Assembly (NCBI RefSeq): GCF_000209165.1
Contig: NC_009045.1
Coordinates: 1,550,001 to 1,614,000 of the forward strand
Direction of reading: 5' to 3'
Source: Scheffersomyces stipitis CBS 6054
Lineage: Eukaryota > Ascomycota > Pichiomycetes > Serinales > Debaryomycetaceae
DNA length: 64,000 nt
Positions 52,259-60,906 of the stretch are shown here, one piece after another. The position numbers were made by a program, and so were the translations under genes. A model generated the notes under the pieces. That model saw only the letters and a list, made by a program, of their open reading frames with translations, was not told the origin of the DNA and made no database searches. Position 1 is the stretch's first letter. Each line of letters starts with the position of its first letter.

Positions 52259-52564
52259 GGCGGTTCTAATTTCGATGATATGTTGTTTGTGTAAATGAGA
52301 TACTGGAGTATGGAAAAGAATGGTTGTATCTAGTTCGAATCTGAAAATTTCCAAACTTGATGTACACGGCCGGAAATACGATGAGGTCACATGATGCTCT
52401 ATAGTGAATTCAAAGTGCGCGCTGCCCCGGAACTAGTATGCTACTAAAAGTGAAAAATAGACAGTATGATTCACAACTTGATATTGATGTCTCTATTCTT
52501 TATCTTCATTTTTGATTCCTTCTCTCATTCTTCTCCAATTAGAAATATAAATAGACTTCGTATC
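52259..52564. other. Shared divergent promoter RPC37 / GCN3
   Basis: Only 306 bp separates the two start codons. The PAC-like core CGATGAG is at 52379-52385 and an RRPE-like TGAAAATTTCC about 30-40 bp away (52342-52352). Two ATG codons in frame with GCN3 lie at 52466 and 52487. Confidence 0.6.
52342..52385. promoter_or_regulatory. PAC-like and RRPE-like elements upstream of RPC37
   Basis: ACGATGAGGT (core 52379-52385) matches the PAC box GCGATGAG except for its first base, and TGAAAATTTC (52342-52351) resembles the RRPE. PAC boxes are classical upstream elements of Pol I/Pol III subunit and ribosome biogenesis genes. Both sites are within 130 bp of the RPC37 ATG. Confidence 0.45.
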
Positions 52565-53500
52565 ATGAGCGACGCTTTTGATATCACAAAAACGTATCTC
52601 CAGTTTTTGGAAGATGATAGAGATTTGACAATGCCCATCGCAGCCATCGAGTCGCTAGTCACTATGCTCAGAGTTAAGCAGCCTTCCACATCGTCAGAAT
52701 TGATCAACTTGGTCAAGTCTAACATCGACACGTTGAAGTCGTCTATTCCCAACGCCATTTCGCTTTCAGCTGGTTGTGATTTGTTCATGAGATTTGTATT
52801 AAGAAACACCAACTTGTATTCTGACTGGGAGTCTTGTAAGAAGAACTTAGTGGAAAATGGCCAGCTTTTCGTTCAAAGAGCCAAAGAATCGAGAAACAAA
52901 CTGGCTGAATATGGTCTTCCTTTCATCAAGGATGATGATACCATCTTGGTGCACTCGTTTTCACGTGTAGTATATACGTTGTTGAAGAAGGCTAAGACCG
53001 AGCGATTAGTTCGTTTCAGAGTCATAGTCACGGAGTCCAGACCTACTGGTTTGGGATTCTACATGGCCAAAAAGTTGCGTGAAGCCGAGATACCAGTGGA
53101 AGTAATAGTAGACAACGCAGTAGGGTACATTATCCACAAAGTCGACAAGATATTGGTTGGTGCTGAGGGCGTAGCTGAAAGTGGAGGAATCATCAACCAT
53201 ATTGGTTCGTACCAGATCGGATGTTTGGCCAAAGTCAACAACAAGCCTTTCTATGTAGTCACTGAGTCACACAAATTCGTCAGATTGTTCCCATTGGCTC
53301 CAAACGATTTACCAACCAGTGTCAGAAACCTTTTGTCAGAAGCTGATGAAAAGGAAAAGAACCCAGACGACCAAAGCATATTGAACGAGCACAAGCTCGA
53401 CTTTACTCTGCATGAATATATCACTGCATTGATCACTGACTTGGGAGTATTGACGCCGTCAGCTGTGTCTGAGGAGTTGATCAAGGTGTGGTACGATTAG
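52565..53500 (+). CDS. GCN3: Translation initiation factor eIF2B alpha subunit
   Basis: This 311-residue regulatory subunit of the eIF2B guanine-nucleotide exchange factor senses phosphorylated eIF2. I start at MSDAFDITKTYLQFLEDDRD, which matches Gcn3 (305 residues in S. cerevisiae). The C-terminal Rossmann-like half contains VTESRPTGLGFYMAKKL, VDNAVGYIIHKVDKILVGAE, GIINHIGSYQIGCLAK and PFYVVTESHKFVRLFP, all typical of the eIF2B alpha/beta/delta family. An in-frame ATG 33 codons upstream (52466) would add a strongly hydrophobic leader (MSLFFIFIFDSFSHSS); this is unlikely for a cytosolic subunit but should be noted because automatic annotation may pick it. It is convergent with the CofD-like gene. 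Confidence 0.95.
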   Translation: MSDAFDITKTYLQFLEDDRDLTMPIAAIESLVTMLRVKQPSTSSELINLVKSNIDTLKSSIPNAISLSAGCDLFMRFVLRNTNLYSDWESCKKNLVENGQLFVQRAKESRNKLAEYGLPFIKDDDTILVHSFSRVVYTLLKKAKTERLVRFRVIVTESRPTGLGFYMAKKLREAEIPVEVIVDNAVGYIIHKVDKILVGAEGVAESGGIINHIGSYQIGCLAKVNNKPFYVVTESHKFVRLFPLAPNDLPTSVRNLLSEADEKEKNPDDQSILNEHKLDFTLHEYITALITDLGVLTPSAVSEELIKVWYD

Positions 53501-53647
53501 TTGTACATCATTAGTCGTAATCATATACATTTGTAAATAAGACTAACATAATGGTGGTTATTGGTTATTCATATACGTTATACTTATATATATTGGTACA
53601 TGATATATACATTTCATTATTCGTGTCTATCCATTCATATCTCATTA

Positions 53648-55114
53648 TCATTCTTCGGTTATTTCTGTCAATTTTTCTTGAAGACTCTGCAAATCAAAAT
53701 AATCCGTTCCAGCGACCTTTTTAACTTCCACGCATCGGATGTCCCTAGTATTCTCCAAATAGTCTTTGTCTACGGGGATGGATGGGTCCTCCATGTAGAG
53801 CAAGTGGGTAACGTATTTGTTCCATTCCATGAGTGCTGGCGGAATAGATTCGTCTCCATTGGAATGTAACGAGTATGTAGCCAGTTCGGCAATCTCCTTG
53901 ATGAAATTTGTTGCCGTCATCCCAAAAGTTTCTCTGTCTAGACACCCATTAAGTAAAAGCACTCTCTTCTTGCGATCTGGAGCATCAGTCAAACTCGAGG
54001 CTATAGCTCTCCCTACACCCTTCAATATTACGATGGGAATGATACTTGTCATCAACGAGCCTATGGAGTACACAAGAAGGTCCGCATGGGCTATAGAAGA
54101 GGTCACTTTGCTAGGAGCAGTAGGACAGATCTCTTGGCCATAAGGAGACACATAGAATATTCGCTTGATTGGAGAAAGCAACGGCTCGATATTGTGAGAC
54201 TTGTTGAAGTGCAACTGTGACTTCTTAAGCTCAGGATGTGTATACTGTGGAACATTCCCCAACTCCTCGTCATCTTCATCGTCTGAGAGCACTGAAATAA
54301 TGCTCTGTCTCTTCGGAGTGTTGGCTAGAGCCACCTCGTTGATAGGAAAGTCATTGGTGAGCCCATCTAACGATGCAGTTCCGAAGTAACTTGTTCGCAA
54401 CGTAGTCTCGGAAGGAGTTGCAGGACGAGTTGTATTGATAGGAGGCGGATAAATATCGATTTTGGCACTATGAGTCTCAGAAGGATGTGAAATCTGCGAC
54501 TGACCAGTAATGATCAATCCATTTTCGAGCAATGCACTGATGTGATACGTGAAGTTGGTATTAATACAAGGTAAAACCTCCGTCAGCAGATCGATATCAG
54601 TAAGTTTGCAGAACAATTCAATGGCTGAGTCTAGAGACCCTATGAATAACCTCACTCCTGTCAAAAAAAGGTTGCCTACATTGGCCAACTCATACCGAAA
54701 CTGTTTCTTGTTCGAGGCTACATGATGTTTCGACCTCTTGAGTAGCTCTACGTGTATATGAATGAAAAATGCTCGGAAAATCTCCTTTGTTGCTGAACTG
54801 ATACCGTTCCATAACTCATGGGTTCCATCTACAATTTCATTCCATTGAACTTTTGCCTCGGCTGGGACCAGCAGCAACCGGAAACTTAAAAGCCGAAGCA
54901 ACGGCTGCTGATGATCAGGAATCAACCTTGTCAATCTTGAGCGGACATCACCTATAGCTGGACCACCAATGACTCGAATTATCTCAGACGTTGATCCTCC
55001 ATTGTCCAGAATAGGCAATATGTAACAGACATGGGGCAGAATATGTTTGAAAACCGAAACAAGCTCGTTGGTCGCAGTTCCACCGCTGATTACAACTATC
55101 TTGAGCTTGTCCAT
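53648..55114 (-). CDS. CofD/YvcK (UPF0052)-like protein, YNL011C-type
   Basis: A 488-residue protein with the Rossmann-type fold of bacterial YvcK and the F420-pathway enzyme CofD. Visible landmarks are VVISGGTATNELVSVF at 7-22, LDNGGSTSEIIRVIGGPAIG at about 36-55 followed by DVRSRLTRL, LANVGNLFLTGVRLF, and a late block with LVYSIGSLMTSIIP and LLNGCLDRETFGMTA. A low-complexity acidic insert (SVLSDDEDDEELGN) sits in the middle. S. cerevisiae YNL011C is the same family and has no assigned function. Bacterial YvcK supports gluconeogenic growth and cell-wall homeostasis and binds UDP-sugars. Yeasts are not known to make F420, so a CofD-like transfer reaction is unlikely. The function is open. Confidence 0.88.
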   Translation of the reverse strand: MDKLKIVVISGGTATNELVSVFKHILPHVCYILPILDNGGSTSEIIRVIGGPAIGDVRSRLTRLIPDHQQPLLRLLSFRLLLVPAEAKVQWNEIVDGTHELWNGISSATKEIFRAFFIHIHVELLKRSKHHVASNKKQFRYELANVGNLFLTGVRLFIGSLDSAIELFCKLTDIDLLTEVLPCINTNFTYHISALLENGLIITGQSQISHPSETHSAKIDIYPPPINTTRPATPSETTLRTSYFGTASLDGLTNDFPINEVALANTPKRQSIISVLSDDEDDEELGNVPQYTHPELKKSQLHFNKSHNIEPLLSPIKRIFYVSPYGQEICPTAPSKVTSSIAHADLLVYSIGSLMTSIIPIVILKGVGRAIASSLTDAPDRKKRVLLLNGCLDRETFGMTATNFIKEIAELATYSLHSNGDESIPPALMEWNKYVTHLLYMEDPSIPVDKDYLENTRDIRCVEVKKVAGTDYFDLQSLQEKLTEITEE

Positions 55115-55753
55115 GGTCTTGCAAAATTATAAAATAATTAACGTAGCCAATGAAGGCACAGATTTTGAAGTGTTTGTTGAAAGTTGGTTGATTATGTGGG
55201 GCTGTGGGGGCTTTAACTATGTACAGTCACGTGATGAACCTGATAAGATATTGAAGCTATATTGTCAGATGTACTGGAGTAATAAGGAGTTTTTGGTGTT
55301 AGAATCGTCCTGGAGATGTAATAATACGATAAATGTACTAAAATGGCTTTACTTCATGAAGGATACAATTCGTATCCAGCATATTGCCTACACATTCTGT
55401 ACCTTGCTAGGTGGTCTCTCCATTTTCAAGATTCTCACGTGATATACAATATAAAAAACGCGGTATGGATCTTCCAGTAAGCGGTGGGGGTGCTTATAAT
55501 TGACACCTGCATGTATCTCGGCAAGAAAACAGTCCCACCAGATGTGTAATCCCGGGCACGGTGTCGTAGTTAACGTCATCACAGCATCCATCTCGCACTC
55601 TCACCAAATGAAGATTTGTGTCATGTGATCAATAGAACACGTGATTCATATAGTGAAAAATTTTTAGTTCATCCTGTAAGTATATTGAAAAATTCCATTT
55701 CCAGTTTGATTTGGTTCCTTCGTTTTTCTCCAACGCAATTGCAAACAATCACA
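55115..55753. other. Divergent intergenic region between the CofD-like gene and ASC1
   Basis: Three CACGTG cores (55228-55233, 55436-55441, 55638-55643), two of them in TCACGTGAT context, and an RRPE-like GAAAAATTTTTAG at about 55657-55669, some 90 bp before ASC1. No TTAGGG palindrome like those of RPS18 and RPP0 was seen. A 131-codon frame (55047-55442) overlaps the CofD-like start antisense and is not credible. Confidence 0.6.
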
Positions 55754-56911
55754 ATGGCTGACCAAGAAGTTTTAGTTTTGAGAGGTACCTTAGAAGGTCA
55801 CAACGGATGGGTTACTTCCCTTTCCACCACCCCAGCTCACCCAGACTTGTTGTTGTCTGGTTCCAGAGACAAGACTTTGATCAGATGGAAGTTGACTGGA
55901 GGTGAAGACAACCAATACGGTGTCCCACAAAAGTCCTTCAAGGGTCACTCCCACATTGTCCAAGACGTTACCATCTCTGCTGACGGTGCTTACGCCTTGT
56001 CTGCTTCTTGGGATAAGACCTTGAGATTGTGGGACTTGGAATCTGGTGAATGTACCCAAAGATTCGTTGGCCACACTGGTGACGTTTTGTCCGTCTCCAT
56101 CGCCAAGAACTTGAGACAAATTGTCTCTGCTTCCAGAGACAAGACCGTCAAGGTCTGGAACACCATCGGTGAATGTATGGCCACCTTGAACGGCCACTCC
56201 GACTGGGTCTCTGCCGTCAGAATCTCTCCATCCGACAACTCTTCCACTGTTATCTCTGCTTCTTGGGATAAGACTGTTAAGGTATGTTTTTTGAAATATT
56301 TTGATTTTTCTAGCTTTTCTGATTGACTCTAGATGATGTATTCTATATTTGCTACTTCAGACGGGCTCGCCAGCTTCGAATGAGACATTTTTAATCACCA
56401 AGATCTCTGATGTTATCGCAGTCAATCGGATTTAAGGAAGCTAGTATCTCCACTATCTTCGATTTTGTTACTAACTCAATTCTAGTCCTGGGACTTGTTG
56501 GACTACTCTGTCAACGCTGACTACATTGGACACACCGGTTACATTTCCTGCATCACCTTGTCCCCAGATGGATCTTTGTGCTCCTCTGCTGGTAAGGACG
56601 GTGTTATCATCTTGTGGGACTTGAACTCCAACAAGACTTTGTACACCTTGAACGCCAACTCTGAAGTCCATGCTTTGGCTTTCTCTCCAAACAGATACTG
56701 GTTGGCTGCTGCCACCTCTTCTGGTATCAAGATCTTCAAGTTGCAAGAAAGAGAATTGTTGGATGAATTGAAGCCAGAATTCGCTATTGGTGCCAAGGCC
56801 AAGGACCCAGAAGCCATCTCTTTGGCTTGGTCTGCTGACGGTCAAAACTTGTTCGCCGGTTACACTGATAACGTTATCAGAGTCTGGCAAGTCATGACCC
56901 CATCCGCTTAA
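55754..56911 (+). CDS. ASC1: RACK1/Asc1, 40S-associated WD40 protein, spliced; hosts U24 snoRNA
   Basis: Two exons, 55754-56281 (176 codons) and 56486-56911, give 317 residues (319 in S. cerevisiae). It is a seven-bladed propeller that sits on the head of the 40S subunit and links signalling to translation. It begins [20 protein letters not shown] and shows regular repeat units: [47 protein letters not shown] joined to SWDLLDYSV, and [15 protein letters not shown]. The splice sites are GTATGT at 56282, TACTAAC at 56469-56475 and CTAG ending at 56485, phase 0. The host intron carries the U24 box C/D snoRNA, as in S. cerevisiae. Leucine is nearly all TTG, marking high expression. Confidence 0.97.
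56282..56485 (+). other. ASC1 intron (204 nt)
   Basis: GTATGT donor, TACTAAC branch point at 56469-56475, acceptor 10 nt after the branch-point C. Its central portion is the U24 snoRNA. Confidence 0.96.
56329..56416 (+). ncRNA. SNR24: U24 box C/D snoRNA inside the ASC1 intron
   Basis: Box C ATGATGT is at 56333-56339 and box D CTGA at 56407-56410. Between them lie TTTGCTACTTCAGA (internal D' region) and GAATGAGACATT (C' region). Just before box D is ATCACCAAGATCT, the guide segment that I recall as conserved in yeast and animal U24. An 8-bp perfect external stem, GATTGACT (56321-56328) with AGTCAATC (56420-56427), brings the ends together for processing. U24 directs 2'-O-methylation at neighbouring cytidines of 25S rRNA. 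S. cerevisiae carries snR24 in the ASC1 intron, so the host-guest arrangement is conserved here. The exact mature ends are estimated. Confidence 0.93.
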
Positions 56912-57060
56912 GCTTCTCTCTAACTAGTTAGTGTTTAGATTCTAGGATTGGTAATAACTTCAAGTAAAAAACGTGTATATTAATTGTTTCTACTGTAGTT
57001 GCGAGATTGTGTAGACTTGTCAGTCTGGTTACCTTCATCTAACAAAGTTAACCTCAAAGG

Positions 57061-58803
57061 TCATTCAAATAGGTACACCTTTCCGCTAGCGCTTCCTCCT
57101 ACAACCCAATTCTTTGTAGGATGAAATCCACAGACTGCTGGAACTGCTCCTACAGAGTCTGTTAAGTGGGCTATTATCTGACCCTTTTGATCATAGATAT
57201 CTAAAGCTCGGTTCATATTGGCAATGACAAACTTCTGCACACCGTCTTCTGGAGCAACCTGCCATTTGGACTTAAGAATCGACACCCATCTACCAGTTTG
57301 ACAGTTGTGTTTGATTTTGTTGAATGCTTTCAAATTGTCCGGAATAAGCGATTCTTCGTCTTCGTCGGTCTTTCTCTTTCGGGATTTCTTTGCTACATTA
57401 GGCTGAAAGTCTGACTCCCATTCTGTCACTGCGGGCAATTCTTCTGAACCACTTAAATCAAAGATGTTGATATAATCATCATAACCATTGCAGACGAGTC
57501 GATTTTCGCTATTCCAGTCCACACAAGACACCGAGAGCCTTGATGAGAATGAACCATATAAATGCGGTGAGATTTGGTTTTCAAATTCTGACCATTCGGC
57601 ATTGGCTTTCGAGACGTTTCTCAAGTCCCATATACGTAAGGTTCTATCCAACGAAGCTGTGGCTATTTGATAGGTGTTGTTAGGATTGATAGAGAAAGAA
57701 CCGATCTTCTTATCATGCAAACGAAGTATATCTTTGCTTTTGAGAGGTTTGAATGGCGTTCTAATGTCGTGCTTATGGAAACTTCCGGATAATGTTGTCA
57801 TGTATAAGAGATTGGCATCTGAGGCACAGAAGTTGATATCGGAAACTCCCAAGGCATAATCGTCGTTTTCGTATGGATCATTAAGATACACCACTTCTGT
57901 CGACGCCAACTTGTTCAAATCCAACACTCTAACAGAACCGTCATATGAAGCCGAATATAGCTTATTTTGTTCAGCTACAGGAGTCAAGATACGAGATATA
58001 GCCTTACCATGAGGTCTTAAAATCGATATGGTAGGCTCGGAATCGTCCTCACCCGAGTCTACAGCCCAGATTCCCACATTACCATTAGTGTCTCCAGCAG
58101 CCACAACTCTATCAGTCGTTGAAGGGTGGAAATTGATAGCTGTGATCCTGGTGTGTGAGATCTTGATATCGAGAGGATTGTGTTTCTCGTAGATCTTCAA
58201 CTTATCAAACTCGTCCCGAGTCGACTGTAATACTTTATCGTCGTACTGGATGGGATTCTTTTGAATTATATCAAAGAAATCTCCAGCAGAAAACTTGTCT
58301 CCAAGAGCTTGCAATCTATGGAGTACTTTATTATCGTTTTTGATGTCTTCGCTTAGTTCTTCTTTCTCTTCTTGCTTCACTTCTGGTTCAGTCGAATCGG
58401 ATTTGATGACTTTATCTTCAAATTTCAAACTCCCCAGTTTTTTGTCTGTGACCAAATCAATAAGACTGAACTCTCCGAACAATCTAGTTCTCTTCAACTT
58501 TTCAAGTTCACGCTTCTTTCTCTCGGTTTCCTCTTCTTCTTCTCTTATACGGTTGTACTCTTCCGGGTTTTCCAATTCCGACTTGATTCCGGCAATCCGG
58601 CGTGATCTTCTTGACGGTTCGACATCCTCTTTTTTGACAGCTTTTGTTCTTGGAGTTGTTTTCCTTTTTTTGGTCTCGCTGGCTCTGGGAAGCTCTCTCT
58701 TAATCAGTTGAGAAAGAGAGTCCAAATTCAACAGCTTCAAGAGCTCCTTGTTCCGCTGGATATTTTCCTGTCTCTGCCTTTCAAACTCCGAAATCTTTGC
58801 CAT
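57061..58803 (-). CDS. CMR1: DNA-damage-associated WD40 protein Cmr1
   Basis: This 580-residue protein has a basic helical N-terminus (MAKISEFERQRQENIQRNKE, then RSRRIAGIKSE) and a seven-bladed WD40 propeller from about residue 215: HTRITAINFHPSTTDRVVAA, LYSASYDGSVRVLDL, YQIATASLDRTLRIWDL and a closing blade GFHPTKNWVVGGSASGKVYL. These features match S. cerevisiae Cmr1/YDL156W and human WDR76. The protein gathers in nuclear protein-quality-control foci upon replication stress. An N-terminal ISEFERQRQENI start is typical. An acidic/lysine insert at about 130-160 and a KKSRKRKTDEDEE insert between blades are disordered. It is convergent with ASC1 (149 bp). Motif copies lie 122 and 145 bp upstream of its ATG. 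Confidence 0.92.
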   Translation of the reverse strand: MAKISEFERQRQENIQRNKELLKLLNLDSLSQLIKRELPRASETKKRKTTPRTKAVKKEDVEPSRRSRRIAGIKSELENPEEYNRIREEEEETERKKRELEKLKRTRLFGEFSLIDLVTDKKLGSLKFEDKVIKSDSTEPEVKQEEKEELSEDIKNDNKVLHRLQALGDKFSAGDFFDIIQKNPIQYDDKVLQSTRDEFDKLKIYEKHNPLDIKISHTRITAINFHPSTTDRVVAAGDTNGNVGIWAVDSGEDDSEPTISILRPHGKAISRILTPVAEQNKLYSASYDGSVRVLDLNKLASTEVVYLNDPYENDDYALGVSDINFCASDANLLYMTTLSGSFHKHDIRTPFKPLKSKDILRLHDKKIGSFSINPNNTYQIATASLDRTLRIWDLRNVSKANAEWSEFENQISPHLYGSFSSRLSVSCVDWNSENRLVCNGYDDYINIFDLSGSEELPAVTEWESDFQPNVAKKSRKRKTDEDEESLIPDNLKAFNKIKHNCQTGRWVSILKSKWQVAPEDGVQKFVIANMNRALDIYDQKGQIIAHLTDSVGAVPAVCGFHPTKNWVVGGSASGKVYLFE

Positions 58804-59108
58804 AGTGAGCCCGATGGTACGACAATTGAATATTTATGCTGAAGAAATAACCAAAGATAAGGATAATGGTAGTCACAATTCGTCTGAAAAATTCGCGTAT
58901 CGCGTCTGCAACCTCCACAGAATTTTTCGCAGCTATTCGTAGGAAGAAATGATTGCGAAATCTGAAGAGCACTATAGCATGGTGGATATACAAAATAGAC
59001 ACTCTTTATAAATATATACGTTAGCTATTCGCTATGAAAGTTGTTCAATTATGTATGTACGTTATTAAACGTGGTGTTCTATCAAAATCCAGTATATACA
59101 ATATATCC
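58804..59108. other. Intergenic region FOL3 3' end / CMR1 promoter
   Basis: Contains a facing pair of recurrent-motif copies, TTTCGCAGCTATT at 58925-58937 and the reverse complement of TTTCGCAATCATT at 58948-58960. No gene seen. Confidence 0.55.
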
Positions 59109-60425
59109 TCAATTACTCTCACCACTCTCTACCAATCGAAGAACATCTCCACACAAGTACAACGAGCCACATACTACAACTTGTCTCTCATCACCCTGAT
59201 CTCTGTACTTCTTGACATGTGCAAATACCTTGGAGATATCTTCTCCGACAAATTTATCCACATCTTCAACATACTGAGATGCCTCTTGCTGAAGTTGGTG
59301 TATTGGAAAGCTACTGATCCATGGCATATTCTCGGGAGGTGTGAAAGAAGTTCCAATTACGGTGTCTTTGGTTTTTTCCGCTATATGAGACAACAAACTT
59401 GCCAAAGACTTACCCTTAGTCATGCCGATAACAAATATAATCCCTTGGCCATTTCTCTGCTTCCGGAGATGTTTACCCAACTCAATGGCTGCACTCTCGT
59501 TATGAGCTCCATCCAAGAGAACACTAAAATCAAAATTCGGGATTTGGACACTTTGAAGACGGCCCGGCCATCGTGTTGCACCGATTCCTGAGCGTATAGT
59601 TTCGTTCGTTATCCTACAGTTGCCGGCGTCATCCAAAAAGTATGGACTGACAAGTTCTACTACCTTTAAGGACACACTTAAGTTCTGGAGTTGGTAGTCT
59701 CCCTTCAAGGGCGATAGTGTAAGTAAATCTTGCACTTCTTGCGATATAATTTGTGCCGGAGCAGGCTCTGCTTCTTCAATTCCATCCACCAAGGTCAATG
59801 GCACATCCAATTCATTGGCTCTGTTTTGGACTGTTTCTACTACAACTTTTACGTTAGTTCTATCTAGGACACAAGGGATCATTCTCTTGATAATCCCTGC
59901 TTTTTCGCCTGAAATTGCGGCTAGTGTGTTCCCCAACAAGTTCTCGTGATCAATACCGATCTTTGTGATGGCGGTGGCTATGACTCCACCCTTTGTAGTC
60001 TTATTGTAGGGTTCCAATGCATTGGTAGCATCTAAACGACCTCCAAGACCAACTTCGACTACAGCAATTTCAACATTTTCCAACTCAAAGATCTTGAATG
60101 CTGTTACTGTCAATAGCTCAAACTCGGTACAGCCCAACTTGTGCAATTGGTTCTGTTCTTGTACTAAATTGCTCACTTTTTGGAACTTAGACAAAGGGTA
60201 GACTTCGTCATTGATACAAATACAATCATTGTAGTACAACATATGGGGCGAAGTAAAGCGGCCGTTTCTGACTTTCGACTTTGTAAGAATTGACGAGAGG
60301 TATGCCACTGTCGAGCCTTTGCCATTCGTGCCAGCTACATGGATAGTCTTGTAAGCATTGATATGTGGATTATTCAATTGCTTCAAGAGCAGATAGACTC
60401 TCGAGAGGCCCAAATCTATAGGCAT
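59109..60425 (-). CDS. FOL3: Dihydrofolate synthetase
   Basis: This 438-residue Mur-ligase-fold enzyme adds glutamate to dihydropteroate to make dihydrofolate. The ATP loop GTNGKGS is at 32-38. FTSPHMLYYNDCICINDEVY follows, then CTEFELLTVTAFKIF, the carboxylated-lysine region with VEVGLGGRLDATN, and KIGIDHENLLGNTLAAIS. C-terminal landmarks are WPGRLQ, LLDGAHNESAA, ENMPWI and VVCGSLYLCGDVLRL. The opening IDLGLSRVYLLLKQL and the ENMPWI segment resemble Fol3 (427 residues in S. cerevisiae) more than the larger folylpolyglutamate synthase Met7. No mitochondrial presequence is visible. It shares a 481-bp divergent promoter with MED11. Confidence 0.92.
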   Translation of the reverse strand: MPIDLGLSRVYLLLKQLNNPHINAYKTIHVAGTNGKGSTVAYLSSILTKSKVRNGRFTSPHMLYYNDCICINDEVYPLSKFQKVSNLVQEQNQLHKLGCTEFELLTVTAFKIFELENVEIAVVEVGLGGRLDATNALEPYNKTTKGGVIATAITKIGIDHENLLGNTLAAISGEKAGIIKRMIPCVLDRTNVKVVVETVQNRANELDVPLTLVDGIEEAEPAPAQIISQEVQDLLTLSPLKGDYQLQNLSVSLKVVELVSPYFLDDAGNCRITNETIRSGIGATRWPGRLQSVQIPNFDFSVLLDGAHNESAAIELGKHLRKQRNGQGIIFVIGMTKGKSLASLLSHIAEKTKDTVIGTSFTPPENMPWISSFPIHQLQQEASQYVEDVDKFVGEDISKVFAHVKKYRDQGDERQVVVCGSLYLCGDVLRLVESGESN

Positions 60426-60906
60426 GATAATGAGTGAAAGTGTGAAGGTATTTAGATATGAACAAAGAAGAAGAATATGTGGAAATGTAATTGAAGAGGA
60501 GTCAATGCTTAAATGAATAGTGAAAATTCATAGTGCGACTTTGCGTGGTTAAGCTTATAGAATCAGCCTAGTAATGATGTTGACAATTAGCGAGAGCACT
60601 CGGGCAAGAGTAGAAAGTCAATATTTACAAGAGGCAAGATAACAATATTGTTGTTATCGGTGGAATAGAGACTTCACTTCAGTAGTAGTAATTATTGCTT
60701 TATAATGTTAGCCTTCTAATTGAAGTCTCACATTAATAGTCGCAACTTTCCACTAAAGTAATTTTTAAGTCTCATGGAAAATCTACTCCATATTCTTTCT
60801 CAAAAACTGCCACTATCATTCATCAATACCAATTCTGGACACATAGATACGTACACGGCTATATATACATTTCTCAAGAAGATCCTATCCTACATTTTCT
60901 TATTTC
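60426..60906. other. Divergent intergenic region FOL3 / MED11
   Basis: A/T-rich with no motif copy of note; I see CACATTAATAGTCGCAAC near 60730 and a TATATATA stretch at about 60860. No gene seen. Confidence 0.45.

Noticed and set aside
55047..55442. 131-codon plus-strand frame overlapping the start of the CofD-like gene
   Set aside because: Antisense overlap plus A/T-rich spacer with CACGTG sites; no recognisable features.
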